Positions 44,548 to 55,045 are shown, counted from the first letter of the stretch. The stretch is DNA of 64,000 bases from UBA6522 sp965221035 (GCA_965221035.1 OZ244860.1:3224001-3288000); one strand, 5' to 3'. Numbers and translations: made by a program. Notes: generated from the sequence alone by a model not told the origin.

Positions 44548-46743
44548 TTACTCGCTCCTGTACGGACTCGCGGTGCGCTCCGCCTCGGCCGGATCAGCCC
44601 CGGTTGGCGGAGTCGGGATGTAGTGCTCCGGCGTCGGCCCGCCCCGGGACACGCGCTCCGCGGCCTCGGCGGGCGTCTCCAGCAGCGCCCCGGACGCCAC
44701 GGCGGCCTTGCGATCCACTTTCATCGATCCGGAAGCGTCCGGCGGCGGCATCACGTTGGCGTTGTAGTAGGCGATCTTCTGGCTTTCGGGGTCTATGTAC
44801 CGGCCGAGCCTCAGGTCACGCTGGTTGGTGCCCCGCTTCGGCTTCACCGCGACGCCATCCACGACCTCGTGATCGAACCACCACTTCTTGGCAGGGTTGC
44901 GCTTGCCGTTGCCCAGCCAGTCATCCAGGCGCGTGGCGATGGGAACCATGAGGGGCTTGAGCCACATGGCGTTGATCCCGAGCCAGCTCGCCATGCGCGT
45001 CACCAGCGGTCCGTCCATGTCCACCACCTTGTTCAGCGGACAGGTCTTCATGCAGCGACCGCATGCGGCGCCCTTGGAGTTGGTCAGGCGATACCGGGTG
45101 CAGCGTTCGGCGTCGATCTTCCACATCTCGTAGGCGTTGAACATCACCTTGTCGCCCCACGGGATCGCGTCGCATGGGCATTCGCGGGCGCACTTCAGGC
45201 AGTTGTTGCAGAAGTACTGCAGCTTGAAGTCGATGGGCTTGTCCACCTCCATGGGAAAATCGGTGGTGAATACCACGGACTTGAATCGGGGGCCCACGAA
45301 GGGGTTGAGCACCAGTTCACCGATGCGGCTGAGTTCGCCAAGTCCGGCCCAGAGGATCAGGGGAATCTGCAGTACATCGCTGTCCGCGTTGGTCTGGGAC
45401 CGGGATGAAAACCCCTGGCGGCGCAGCAGATCGGCCATGATGCCGGCGATCTCAGCGCCCCGCAGGTAACCGCGCATGGACTGGGTGCCCGAAATCCAGT
45501 CGTCGCCGCTGGCACCCTCCATGGTGTCGAATCCCTGGTCGATGAGCATGACCACGGCATAGCGGTGATACATCTCGATGGGGCGCCCGTCCTCCTTGTG
45601 GGAATGCCAGGCATAGCGGGGAATCTCGCAGATGCCCGTGAGGTCGGAACCGAGGAAGTAGGACAATGCCTTGACCGCCTTGGCGTTGGCCGCGGGATCG
45701 CCATATCGGTCCATATCCGGATCGGCCGCCGTATCGCCGTCCTGGTACGGCACCAGGGACCGGATGGTCTTCAACAGGCTCTGGGAGGTCGGGTGCTTGA
45801 AGGAGAAACGGCTGCGTTCCGACTGTGCCCTGGGGCCGAGGTCGCCCTGCAGGGCGCGCTCGAAAAACGCCGCGCGCTTCGGAACCCTCGGCACCTCATC
45901 GTCGATGATCAACGTGGTCGGCCGATCAACCTGCTTCACGGTCTCCATGGGATAGCGGCTGTAATGCGATGGCCGCGCGGCCCGGCGGCGACGTTCGCGG
46001 CCCGACTGCGCGCCGTTGATGCCCCACCAGTAGCGCATGCCCTTTGCCTTTAGCGCCTTGGCGTGCAGGGGGCGGTCCGTGGCCATTTCGTAGTTGGTGG
46101 CAATGACGGCGATGGAGAAATGGTCGATGTAGGGGTTGAAAATGCGGTCGCCATCGCGCACTCCAAGACCCGCCAGCACGGCGAGACGCTGCGCGTCGAG
46201 AAACTCGTGGCCCCGGATGTGGGGGCGGGCGGAGAAACCCATGTGACGAATATGCCCGGAGACCACGACCGCGATCTCCGCGGCACGCATGTCGCCGACG
46301 GCGCGGACCGAGGGGGCGACCCAGTCGTGCGCCAGATTGTCTTCTTCAGGAACCTTGCCGTCCTCGACCAGCAGCACGATGGCATGGGTTTCGTCACTTC
46401 TTTCGGCGTCGATCAGCCATGCGTTGTCGGGAATACGGCATATTCCGACCTGGGATGCGTCCATGAAGTAGGCATTGCCCTTGATGTCGGCCGCCCGCCG
46501 GTCGAGATCGTCGGGGACCGGCGCCTGCTTCCTTGCCACCTCATCCTCTACGAACTGCGCAAGGATGGTTCGATAGTTGTCGGCCACGTGAGCGAGAACG
46601 CTGCCATTCGAATTCCTCTCCGGCGCGGATTTGGGAGGCGCCGCGGACTCCGCGGCGATGATGCCGTTGTCGCGGGGAAGCGTCTCCAGGGGAAACAAGC
46701 CGTAGTGAAATGGCCGATTCCTGGACCTGGCATGAAATATCAT
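44548..46743 (-). CDS. Reductive-dehalogenase-family corrinoid/Fe-S protein with internal duplication
   Basis: A 731-residue soluble protein without Tat signal. Two related halves are visible: residues 89-227 (SQVGICRIPDNAW, then MRAAEIAVVVSGHIRHMGFSAR) and 360-503 (LTGICEIPRYAW, then LRGAEIAGIMADLLRRQGFSSR). The second keeps the reductive dehalogenase signature AGLGELSRIGELVLNPFVGP and TTDFPMEVDKPID. Two [4Fe-4S] motifs follow: C512-C515-C518-C522 and C548-C561-C564-C568. This layout matches NpRdhA-type (Nitratireductor) enzymes, where the first half is a vestigial corrinoid domain. No rdhB anchor gene and no fused NADH-reductase domain are present, so the electron donor is unknown. Whether it dehalogenates cannot be told from sequence. 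Confidence 0.85.
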   Translation of the reverse strand: MIFHARSRNRPFHYGLFPLETLPRDNGIIAAESAAPPKSAPERNSNGSVLAHVADNYRTILAQFVEDEVARKQAPVPDDLDRRAADIKGNAYFMDASQVGICRIPDNAWLIDAERSDETHAIVLLVEDGKVPEEDNLAHDWVAPSVRAVGDMRAAEIAVVVSGHIRHMGFSARPHIRGHEFLDAQRLAVLAGLGVRDGDRIFNPYIDHFSIAVIATNYEMATDRPLHAKALKAKGMRYWWGINGAQSGRERRRRAARPSHYSRYPMETVKQVDRPTTLIIDDEVPRVPKRAAFFERALQGDLGPRAQSERSRFSFKHPTSQSLLKTIRSLVPYQDGDTAADPDMDRYGDPAANAKAVKALSYFLGSDLTGICEIPRYAWHSHKEDGRPIEMYHRYAVVMLIDQGFDTMEGASGDDWISGTQSMRGYLRGAEIAGIMADLLRRQGFSSRSQTNADSDVLQIPLILWAGLGELSRIGELVLNPFVGPRFKSVVFTTDFPMEVDKPIDFKLQYFCNNCLKCARECPCDAIPWGDKVMFNAYEMWKIDAERCTRYRLTNSKGAACGRCMKTCPLNKVVDMDGPLVTRMASWLGINAMWLKPLMVPIATRLDDWLGNGKRNPAKKWWFDHEVVDGVAVKPKRGTNQRDLRLGRYIDPESQKIAYYNANVMPPPDASGSMKVDRKAAVASGALLETPAEAAERVSRGGPTPEHYIPTPPTGADPAEAERTASPYRSE

Positions 46744-47234
46744 GATGACATTCCTTTTGGGGGTGCGGTCAGGAACATTCTACCCGACCGATGACCGGGT
46801 CCGGAATCCACAATACCTGTGGATAACTCTGTGGAAAATACATTGATTGAGGTGCCCATAGTGCGCCGCTGTGCCATTTCGCTTCAAATTGGTCAAAAAA
46901 ACGTCAAATTTCTTTTGTTTTTTAAAATCAATATCTTATGCGTTCTTTTGTCAGCACAGTAAGAAATTTACGCTCCAACTGCCAATTTTTTGACACCAGG
47001 GGCAGGCCTTTCGAAGGGATGTGGACAGAAGTCGCTGCGATGAAACTGCCCGCCGTTACCATCCGGCGAATCCATGCCGTCGCGCAGGTCTGTCACCCGG
47101 ATTCCGTTCTGGCGCGTTTTCGGCGTATTTTCGAAGCGTCCGTGCATGTGTATTTCCATGCGGTAGTGTATTCTAATAGGGGTCAGACGGCATCGATTCG
47201 AGCCACCACAGTAGCGACTTGCAGGGAGAGCGTC
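46744..47234. other. Long intergenic region, partly AT-rich
   Basis: About 490 bases between the divergent reductive-dehalogenase-like and DUF1080 genes. Bases 46884-46940 are strongly AT-rich with several A and T runs in otherwise GC-rich DNA, and two DnaA-box-like sequences lie just to the left. An in-frame extension of the DUF1080 gene to 46938 exists but reads like non-coding sequence. The region probably holds both promoters; no clear -35/-10 pair can be chosen. Confidence 0.6.
46818..46838 (+). promoter_or_regulatory. Pair of DnaA-box-like sequences
   Basis: TGTGGATAA at 46818-46826 is a perfect DnaA box (complement TTATCCACA), and TGTGGAAAA at 46830-46838 differs from it by one base, 12 bases further on. 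An AT-rich stretch follows about 50 bases later. No dnaA, dnaN, gidA or parAB gene is near, so this may be a DnaA-regulated promoter or titration site and not an origin. Confidence 0.4.
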
Positions 47235-47948
47235 ATGACTGACATCCGTACCGTATTGATTTGCCTACTCGGCCTTTTGCTCGCGGCGTGCGGGCCTTCC
47301 GGGGAAATGTCCGAAAACGGCGAAGCGGACGCCGAAGCGGCCGCGGCCGACGAGTCTTCGGAGGCGATGCCCGAAGCGCCCGACCAGCAGGCGGAGACAA
47401 CGGTCGCACAGACCACAAACGAGGCGTCGCTCCTGAGCGAGCCGGAATGGGTGGTGCTCTTCGCCGGTCAGGACCTGAGTTCCTTCGATGCCGTCGGTGA
47501 CGCCGAGTGGAACATCATCGACGACTACGTGGAAGCCGATGGGTACACGGGGTCCTTCCTGGTCACGAGGGGACACTACACCGATTTCACGCTACAAGCG
47601 GAATTCTGGCCGGGCGCCGGGTCCAACAGCGGCATCTTCATCCGCAACGACGACCCGCAGGCGATCAGCTCCATGGGCGGTTACGAGATCAACATCTACG
47701 ACACCAACGAAAATCCGGACAACCGGACCGGGTCGATCGTCAACTACGTCCCTCCCATGACGACCGTGTTGACCGAGGAACAGTGGAACACCTACGAGAT
47801 CACCGCGCAGGGCAATCAAGTCACGGTGCTCCTGAACGGCACGCTCACGGCCGAATTGGAGGATGACGCCCACCCCAGCGGGCCGATCGCGTTCCAGAAC
47901 AACGGCGGACTGATCCGTTTTCGGAATATCCGGCTGAGACCGCTTTGA
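47235..47948 (+). CDS. DUF1080 lipoprotein (3-keto-disaccharide hydrolase-like)
   Basis: A 237-residue protein from the ATG at 47235, with GGGAGAG upstream. It has a lipoprotein signal ending LLLAAC (Cys at about 19), then an acidic Ala/Glu-rich linker to about residue 60. The rest is a DUF1080 concanavalin-like beta sandwich: WVVLFAGQDLSSFDAVGD, EFWPGAGSNSGIFIRND, GGYEINIYDT, and the final IAFQNNGGLIRFRNIRLRPL. Family members include 3-keto-glycoside hydrolases; many are just glycan binders. It sits in the outer or inner membrane facing the periplasm. Confidence 0.88.
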   Translation: MTDIRTVLICLLGLLLAACGPSGEMSENGEADAEAAAADESSEAMPEAPDQQAETTVAQTTNEASLLSEPEWVVLFAGQDLSSFDAVGDAEWNIIDDYVEADGYTGSFLVTRGHYTDFTLQAEFWPGAGSNSGIFIRNDDPQAISSMGGYEINIYDTNENPDNRTGSIVNYVPPMTTVLTEEQWNTYEITAQGNQVTVLLNGTLTAELEDDAHPSGPIAFQNNGGLIRFRNIRLRPL

Positions 47949-47955
47949 GGCGACA

Positions 47956-47994
47956 TTCGCTTTTTGGGGTTGAATACTAACAACCCGAGGCGAA
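47956..47994. terminator. Hairpin between convergent genes
   Basis: Outer stem TTCGC/GCGAA (47956-47960 with 47990-47994) encloses inner stem GGGTTG/CAACCC (47967-47972 with 47981-47986). It lies between the ends of the DUF1080 gene and the minus-strand gene at 48072, a natural place for a two-way terminator. Confidence 0.4.
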
Positions 47995-48071
47995 ATATCT
48001 GCTTCGGCTAGCTGAACGAGCGTCACCGCCGAGACTAGGGTCGTGCGCGACGCTCTTCCGGAACAACTGCA

Positions 48072-49022
48072 CTAGCTTACTTGAACTCCAGCTTTCTTGG
48101 AAAGTGTGTCGTTGAAGCCGGTAATTAGCTTCTGTTCCACTTGTTGGGTTATGGGATCCAATTCCTTAAGATATTTTTCGTTAAACGAAATCACATCGCC
48201 CCACGTAATGGAGTGGTAAGCGGCCTTTTTCGCAATATCTATGTTCTGTCGAGTCCCTAGGGATTTTTCTTTCTTTGAGTCCTTCGTAATCCGTTCCCGT
48301 TCCTTATTGATTTCGGCGCTCCAATCGTAGTTGTCCTTCGTCTTTCCAATGAACAACAGTAGGAATCTTGCCCCTTTATCAATGAACCCCTTTTCACGAA
48401 GACAATAGAACATCTTCGCATACTTCAATATTTGATCTCCATTTTTTGTGCCCGAAAGTTTTAGTTCGTTGGCAATCAGAATCTTTTCGCCATGATTGTA
48501 GGCAAGGTTATCCATTTGCATGAAATTAATTTCCGTGCTGTACTCAAAAACCATGTTCTTCCCGTGAGTGCACCATTTGCCGCAACCTTGAATCTTGGTA
48601 AATTGACCGTAAAATTTGTCTAGGTAACGATCACTGGCCAACGCCATAAAGATGTCGAATTCCTTGTTCAGGTAATTTTCCGAGAAGTATAGTGCGCGCC
48701 GTAGAGCCTCTCTTACGGAAACCAAAGTGTTGCTTTTTATCTTGTCGTAGCGGAATAATGCCTCTGACCGCTCCAACTCGGCTTCATGTTTATTCTCTGC
48801 TGCCTTTGCCTTTTCGCAAATCGATTTATAGTGGACCGTTTCGTCATGGGTCCATCTGATGATCTTATTGCGAAACTCGTTCTTGCTTACTCCAAGAATG
48901 TTTTTTGGATCCCAAGCGAGCCACTCAAACATGTTGAACAGTCCCATTGGCCAATGTACGGGTTTGTCTAGATTATCAAGAAGGTCAAACAGGCTTTTAA
49001 CCTTTTCTCTAGCATTTGCCAA
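48072..49022 (-). CDS. AT-rich orphan, probable PD-(D/E)xK nuclease-like protein
   Basis: A 316-residue, lysine-rich protein with much lower GC than its neighbours, so probably acquired. The start is TTG at 49022 with a strong AGGAAGG four bases upstream. I do not recognise a named family. The segment 160-200 fits a PD-(D/E)xK core: Asp171 in MQMDNLAY, then Glu186-Leu-Lys188 in ILIANELKLSG, then Gln197 in DQILKYAKM, followed by a hydrophobic strand FLLLFIGK. That order (D, ExK, Q) is usual in restriction-like nucleases. Helical parts with many charged residues surround it. Alone between metabolic genes, it may be a stand-alone defence nuclease or a remnant of a larger system. Confidence 0.6.
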   Translation of the reverse strand: MANAREKVKSLFDLLDNLDKPVHWPMGLFNMFEWLAWDPKNILGVSKNEFRNKIIRWTHDETVHYKSICEKAKAAENKHEAELERSEALFRYDKIKSNTLVSVREALRRALYFSENYLNKEFDIFMALASDRYLDKFYGQFTKIQGCGKWCTHGKNMVFEYSTEINFMQMDNLAYNHGEKILIANELKLSGTKNGDQILKYAKMFYCLREKGFIDKGARFLLLFIGKTKDNYDWSAEINKERERITKDSKKEKSLGTRQNIDIAKKAAYHSITWGDVISFNEKYLKELDPITQQVEQKLITGFNDTLSKKAGVQVS

Positions 49023-49222
49023 TTTGCCTTCCTCTTAGTGGTGACAGGGACATTCTGCGTTGGAGTCAAGCCGAGTTAAGTGGCCCCATGGGCGAATTGA
49101 CATGGCTCTTGCGCAGTTGGAATGGTACGGCCACATATACCGGCTGCGAGTGAGAAACGATTTGAGGTCGGCTACCAGGTTCGTTGCTTTGTCCGGAATA
49201 GACGGAGAACCTGGGACGATGG

Positions 49223-49713
49223 TTATCGTTCGTGTCTCAATTGCAGCGCGGTTCTGCGTCCGTCAGCCGCGGGCTGATACCAGACATTGAAATCGCCGGC
49301 GGCGATGTCAAGATCCTTTAAGGGGTCGTCGCTCTCCAGTTCGAACGCGTCGAAACCCGTGCGCTCCATGAAGTGCAATTGCTCCAGCAGGACGTCGCCC
49401 ACGGCCCGGATCTCGCCGGTGAAGCCGTACTGCTCCCGGAGCAGGCGGGCATGGGAATACGCCCGTCCATCCCTGAAGGTCGGAAATTCCAGCGCCACCA
49501 GAGCCAGCGACTTGAGGTCGTCGGCAATCAACGCCGGCGACTGATCGCTTCGGAGCTTGACACCAACAGGGGTGTTCCGCCGCACAAGCCGCTCCCGGTG
49601 CGCCTGCCACTGGGACAGGTCCACCAGGACGGGAACATTCGCGGGAATCGACTCCTGCCCGGAGGCATCGACGAAGGGATCGTCGATCACCTGGTTGTTC
49701 TTCACCAGCGCCA

Positions 49714-49714
<1 letters not shown>
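49223..49714 (-). CDS. DUF934 protein linked to sulfite reductase
   Basis: A 163-residue protein whose ATG (49714) overlaps the stop of the sulfite reductase gene (ATGA). It shows the DUF934 pattern: SLALVALEFPTFRDGRAYSH, LLREQYGFTGEIRAVGDVLL and RTGFDAFEL. In many proteobacteria this family is encoded beside cysI and cysH, and it is often called an uncharacterised sulfate-assimilation oxidoreductase. The function is unknown. The tight coupling supports a role in sulfite reduction, possibly as a cofactor or electron-transfer partner. Confidence 0.88.
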
Positions 49715-51387
<1,673 letters not shown>

Positions 51388-51417
51388 GCCGAACTTCCTC
51401 GGATGCCGTGCGAAGCG

Positions 51418-51699
51418 CTAGTGGCTTTGCGGGGCGGGACCTACCGACGGGCCAAAGGCGCGGATCCGTTCCCGCACCTGGATGGGACGCGGCCGGCCGT
51501 TTTCCGCCGAAACGTCGATAAGATACGGGTCGACCACCAGGTTCTCCCTCACGGCCCGTTGAGCCGAATGCAGCCCCCGTTCCGCGTCCTGCCCGGCGTC
51601 GAGCACCACGCCGTGGTCGATGCGGTCGACCCAGCCGTCCCGGTCGTCCAGGAATACGACGCGTCCGTCGGTGAGCCGGTTGGCGATGATCATCTGCAT
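51418..51699 (-). CDS. DUF2849 protein upstream of sulfite reductase
   Basis: A 93-residue protein from ATG 51699. IIANRLTDGRVVFLDDRDGWV and the following DHGVVLD stretch fit DUF2849, a small family found just before cysI in many proteobacteria. It has no cofactor motif and no signal. A role in sulfite reductase maturation or electron supply is an inference from position. It ends 30 bases before cysI. The same frame is open further upstream, but without a ribosome site. Confidence 0.85.
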   Translation of the reverse strand: MQMIIANRLTDGRVVFLDDRDGWVDRIDHGVVLDAGQDAERGLHSAQRAVRENLVVDPYLIDVSAENGRPRPIQVRERIRAFGPSVGPAPQSH

Positions 51700-51906
51700 G
51701 GGTGTCGTCAACCTCTGGTGAGCCCGGCGCTTGCGAACAAGCGGTTGGCTGTTGCCAGTCAGGGCGGAGACAAAGGATACACCCGGCAAGCGCCTGTATT
51801 TATTCCACTTTCGCAGAACAATATTCGGAAAGTGCACGTACCGCCCCGCACGGGGCAGCGATCATGACCGTTTCCGGTGACGGGTGCGCCGAGGCGCTGC
51901 CTGGCG

Positions 51907-52503
51907 TCAGGGAGCCGGTGGCGTGTCGGGTGCGGGGGCCAGCGCCGCGTCCAGCGCGGCCCGAACCTCCGCGGACCAGAACTCCGACAACACGTCGCCC
52001 GGCGGCAGATCCGTGGACTCCCTGCGCCAGGAAATCGTGCCGGATCCGTCGACGACCATCAGGCCCGGTATGAAGTGGACATCGTAGTCGTCGGCAATGT
52101 CGTCGCCTTCGAGGATTCCCAGGAGATCAAAGCCGAGATCTTCCAGGTAAGCCACGGGATCGCCGTCGGACTCGTCTTCCCGCGTGTTGATGGCGATCAC
52201 CTGCACACCTTCGTCGGCGTATTCTTCGAGTATCGGTTCAAGGTACGGCATGAAGGCCCTGCAGTAGGGACACCAGGTCGCCCAGAACACCATGACGGCG
52301 GGCTTTCCTTCGAGAACCTGGGGGAAGGCCACTTGCCGTTCCCGGGAGTCCGTGCCGACCCAGGCGGGGGCGGTATCGCCTGCCTGAACGCTCCATGCGG
52401 GCGGCGCCTGTACCGCCAAACCGAGAATCGCGGCCAGCGCCGCGGCGGTGGAACGCCAGCGGGGCATTCGGGCTGCCAGGTAGGCGGTGACGACAGTGCG
52501 CAT
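51907..52503 (-). CDS. TlpA-like periplasmic thioredoxin
   Basis: A 198-residue protein from the ATG at 52503, with GGAGGA six bases upstream. A signal peptide (about residues 1-38, ending APPAWSVQA) sends it to the periplasm. The thioredoxin fold holds the redox pair in FWATWCPYCRAF and the cis-Pro in HFIPGLMVVDG. It is like TlpA/ResA proteins that reduce disulfides, for example in cytochrome c maturation. It may serve the lipoprotein cytochrome encoded nearby (inference). A proline/alanine-rich tail ends the protein. Confidence 0.88.
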   Translation of the reverse strand: MRTVVTAYLAARMPRWRSTAAALAAILGLAVQAPPAWSVQAGDTAPAWVGTDSRERQVAFPQVLEGKPAVMVFWATWCPYCRAFMPYLEPILEEYADEGVQVIAINTREDESDGDPVAYLEDLGFDLLGILEGDDIADDYDVHFIPGLMVVDGSGTISWRRESTDLPPGDVLSEFWSAEVRAALDAALAPAPDTPPAP

Positions 52504-52672
52504 GATGATTCCTCCTTCCGTCTTCGCGCCGCTTGGGGCCTTGCCGCGACGCCTGGAGCGCGGCGGTGCCGCAACCTCTCCACAATTCTTCAGTTGGCCC
52601 GCCTTGACGGTCCAGGCTCCGGTGCTAGGCTTGTGCCCGCGGTCGAGTCGAAACCTGGAGCATTCAAGGCCC

Positions 52673-53884
52673 ATGCTGATCGGGGAAATTATACGCGTCG
52701 CGTTTCAGTCCATCCGGGCAAACCTGTTTCGCTCGATGCTCACCGCGCTGGGAATCATCATCGGGGTGGGCGCCGTCATCGCCATGCTGGCCGCCGGGGC
52801 AGGTGCCCAGAAGCGCATAGACGATCAGCTCGCGGCGCTGGGTTCGAACATCCTGTCGCTGACTGCGTCGCAGTTCTTTTCCATGGGCGTCTCCAGGGAA
52901 CAGATGACGCTCACGGTTGACGATATCGAGCCACTGGAGGCCAACACGCGGTATATCGACGCGGTCGTGCCGGAGTTGCAGACCCGGGCACAGTTCGAGT
53001 TGGACGGCGTCAACACGAGTTCGAGATTGGTTGGTACGACTCACCAATACGCTGAAATCTTCAACTACCCGGTCGCGTTCGGCCGGTTTTTCACCCGCGA
53101 GGAAGACCTGGCGCTGCGCCGGGTCGTGGTGGTGGGCAGCGACCTGCCGGAGGACCTCGGCGTGGGGCCGGAGCAAATTCTCGGACAAACCCTGCTCGGC
53201 AACGGGCAGCGCTTCGAGGTCGTCGGCGTGCTGGACCGGATTGGCAGTTCGGGCGGTCCGAGTCCGGATAATTCCGCCTTCATTCCGATCACGACGGCCG
53301 AACAGCGCGTCGCCGGCAACAGCCGCATCTCAACCATCAATCTCCGGGTCATGGACGACGTGTCGCTGGAGCGGGCGATGGTCGACATTGAACGCGTGCT
53401 TCGCGCGGAGCATCAAATCCTTCCGGGCCAGCCCAACGACTTCGCCATCATCGACAGAAAACAGTTTCTCGCCACGCAGCAGGCGGCCCAGCAGACGTTC
53501 ACGTTTCTGTTGGCGAGTATCGCCGGGGTGAGCCTGCTGGTCGGCGGTATCGGCATCATGAACATCATGCTGGTGAGCGTGACCGAGCGCACGCACGAAA
53601 TCGGCATACGCAAGGCGCTGGGTGCAACCCGGACCAACATCCTCCTGCAGTTCCTGGTCGAGTCGGTCGCGCTGTGCCTGTTCGGCGGATTGGTGGGCAT
53701 CGCCGCGGGCGCCGGTACGGCGAATGCGCTGTCCCGGTACGCGGGCTGGGAAACCTTCATATCGCCCGAGTCGGTGGCTCTGGCGTTTCTGTTCAGTATC
53801 GGAGTGGGGATCTTCTTCGGCATCTGGCCGGCCCGGAGGGCCGCGCGCCTGGATCCCATCGAGGCCCTGCGACAAGAAAGCTAG
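52673..53884 (+). CDS. MacB-like ABC transporter permease without partner genes
   Basis: A 403-residue four-helix permease. The first helix is in RANLFRSMLTALGIIIGVGAVIAML, followed by a periplasmic MacB-type domain (about 45-270) and three C-terminal helices of the FtsX domain: SIAGVSLLVGGIGIMNIMLVSV, ERTHEIGIRKALGATR, and a last one ending ARRAARLDPIEALRQES. Such permeases work with an ATPase and a membrane fusion protein to move lipids, peptides or lipoproteins. Neither partner is adjacent, so they must be elsewhere or lost. It is divergent from the TlpA-like gene. Confidence 0.9.
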   Translation: MLIGEIIRVAFQSIRANLFRSMLTALGIIIGVGAVIAMLAAGAGAQKRIDDQLAALGSNILSLTASQFFSMGVSREQMTLTVDDIEPLEANTRYIDAVVPELQTRAQFELDGVNTSSRLVGTTHQYAEIFNYPVAFGRFFTREEDLALRRVVVVGSDLPEDLGVGPEQILGQTLLGNGQRFEVVGVLDRIGSSGGPSPDNSAFIPITTAEQRVAGNSRISTINLRVMDDVSLERAMVDIERVLRAEHQILPGQPNDFAIIDRKQFLATQQAAQQTFTFLLASIAGVSLLVGGIGIMNIMLVSVTERTHEIGIRKALGATRTNILLQFLVESVALCLFGGLVGIAAGAGTANALSRYAGWETFISPESVALAFLFSIGVGIFFGIWPARRAARLDPIEALRQES

Positions 53885-53900
53885 CGGGCGTTTTCGCCCG
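53885..53900 (+). terminator. Short hairpin right after the permease gene
   Basis: CGGGCG pairs with CGCCCG around TTTT, starting at the base after the stop codon. Likely ends permease transcription before the convergent AI-2E gene; it has no T-run after it. Confidence 0.45.
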
Positions 53901-53908
53901 GCGGCGAG

Positions 53909-53985
53909 AATCGGGGCACAGGCGCCGCGGCCGGAATCGGGGCTCAGGTACCGCAGCGGGAATCGGGCTCAGGCGCCGCGCTGGG
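53909..53985. repeat. Three imperfect 26-base direct repeats
   Basis: Units begin AATCGGG at 53909, 53935 and 53961, and each continues with a GGCACAGG/GGCTCAGG and CCGCG-like core. The third copy covers the stop codon and last codons of the AI-2E family gene. The first two may be degenerated copies of that gene end. Confidence 0.65.
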
Positions 53986-55030
53986 GTGGACTCAGCAGCT
54001 GTCCGAGCACCGCGGTTCGCTCGCTGGACTCCAGGGCGATCTTGGCCGTCATGGTCAACGGCACGGACAACAGCATTCCCACCGGTCCGAACACCCATCC
54101 CCAGAAGACCAGGGAGAGAAAGACCACCAGGGTCGACATCCCCAGTCCGCGGCCCATGACCCTGGGTTCGATCACCCCGCCGATGGCGATGTTGATCACG
54201 AAGTAGCCGAGCGCGATGAACGACGCGGTGAGGCCGCCGAATTGGATCAGCGCCAGCAGAACCGCGGGAATGGCGGCGATCAGCGAGCCTATGTTGGGAA
54301 TGAAGTTGAGCAGAAAGGCAAGCAGTCCCCAGAGCACCGGGAAGTCCAGTCCGAACACCGCCGCGAGCACGCCGACCGCCAGACCGGTGGTCAGGCTGGT
54401 GATCGACTTGATCCCCAGGTAGCGTTGCACGCTGCCGGTAAAACGCCTGAAGTACTCCGGCTCGCCCCGGGACGCGCGCAGCACCAGCCTGATCTTGGCG
54501 GGCAGGGATGACGATTCCAGCAGCATGAAGATCACCGAGAAGGCGATCAGGAAGAAATTGGCCAGCAACCCCTGGATGGCGTTCAGCAACGTTGCGACGA
54601 GGCCCATGGCCGCGCCGGGCGGGACGATGTCCAGCAATCGGCTGGCGCTGACTTCCTGGCCGAACAGGGCGGCCATTTCCGTGAAGATCTCGTCCAGGCG
54701 CGTCTGGTAGAACGGCAGGCGGTCGTTGAAGGCCGCCAACGAACCGCCAACGAACGTGCCCACCAGCGTCAGCGTGCCGATGATCAGGATGATGACGATG
54801 GTGACGGCCAGGCCCGTGGGAATGCGGATACGTTCCAGAAGGCGTGTGATGGGGGCGCACAGCACCGAGATGAACACGGCCACCAGCAACGGCACGAGGA
54901 TGGCGCGGGCCGACTGCATACCATAGATGACCGCCACGACCGCGATGAGTGTGACCGCGATCGACAGTCCCGACCGGGTTTGTGGCTGTGATTCGATGGT
55001 GTGATCCTCGTGCTTGCGCGCCAGCGGCAT
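53969..55030 (-). CDS. AI-2E family transporter
   Basis: A 353-residue membrane protein with about seven to eight helices, including AVIYGMQSARAILVPLLVAVFIS and a C-terminal LVVFLSLVFWGWVFGPVGML. The family signature PVLWGLLAFLLNFIPNIGSLIAAIP is present. Members export autoinducer-2, or act as sodium/proton antiporters or general exporters; no luxS is here, so AI-2 transport is not implied. It ends in direct repeats shared with the intergenic DNA. Confidence 0.9.
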   Translation of the reverse strand: MPLARKHEDHTIESQPQTRSGLSIAVTLIAVVAVIYGMQSARAILVPLLVAVFISVLCAPITRLLERIRIPTGLAVTIVIILIIGTLTLVGTFVGGSLAAFNDRLPFYQTRLDEIFTEMAALFGQEVSASRLLDIVPPGAAMGLVATLLNAIQGLLANFFLIAFSVIFMLLESSSLPAKIRLVLRASRGEPEYFRRFTGSVQRYLGIKSITSLTTGLAVGVLAAVFGLDFPVLWGLLAFLLNFIPNIGSLIAAIPAVLLALIQFGGLTASFIALGYFVINIAIGGVIEPRVMGRGLGMSTLVVFLSLVFWGWVFGPVGMLLSVPLTMTAKIALESSERTAVLGQLLSPPQRGA

Positions 55031-55045
55031 CCTGCCGGCTGCCGC

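Noticed and set aside
46938..47234. Extension of the DUF1080 gene upstream to 46938
   Set aside because: The lipoprotein signal and ribosome site point to ATG 47235; the extension is low in coding character and begins in the AT-rich stretch.
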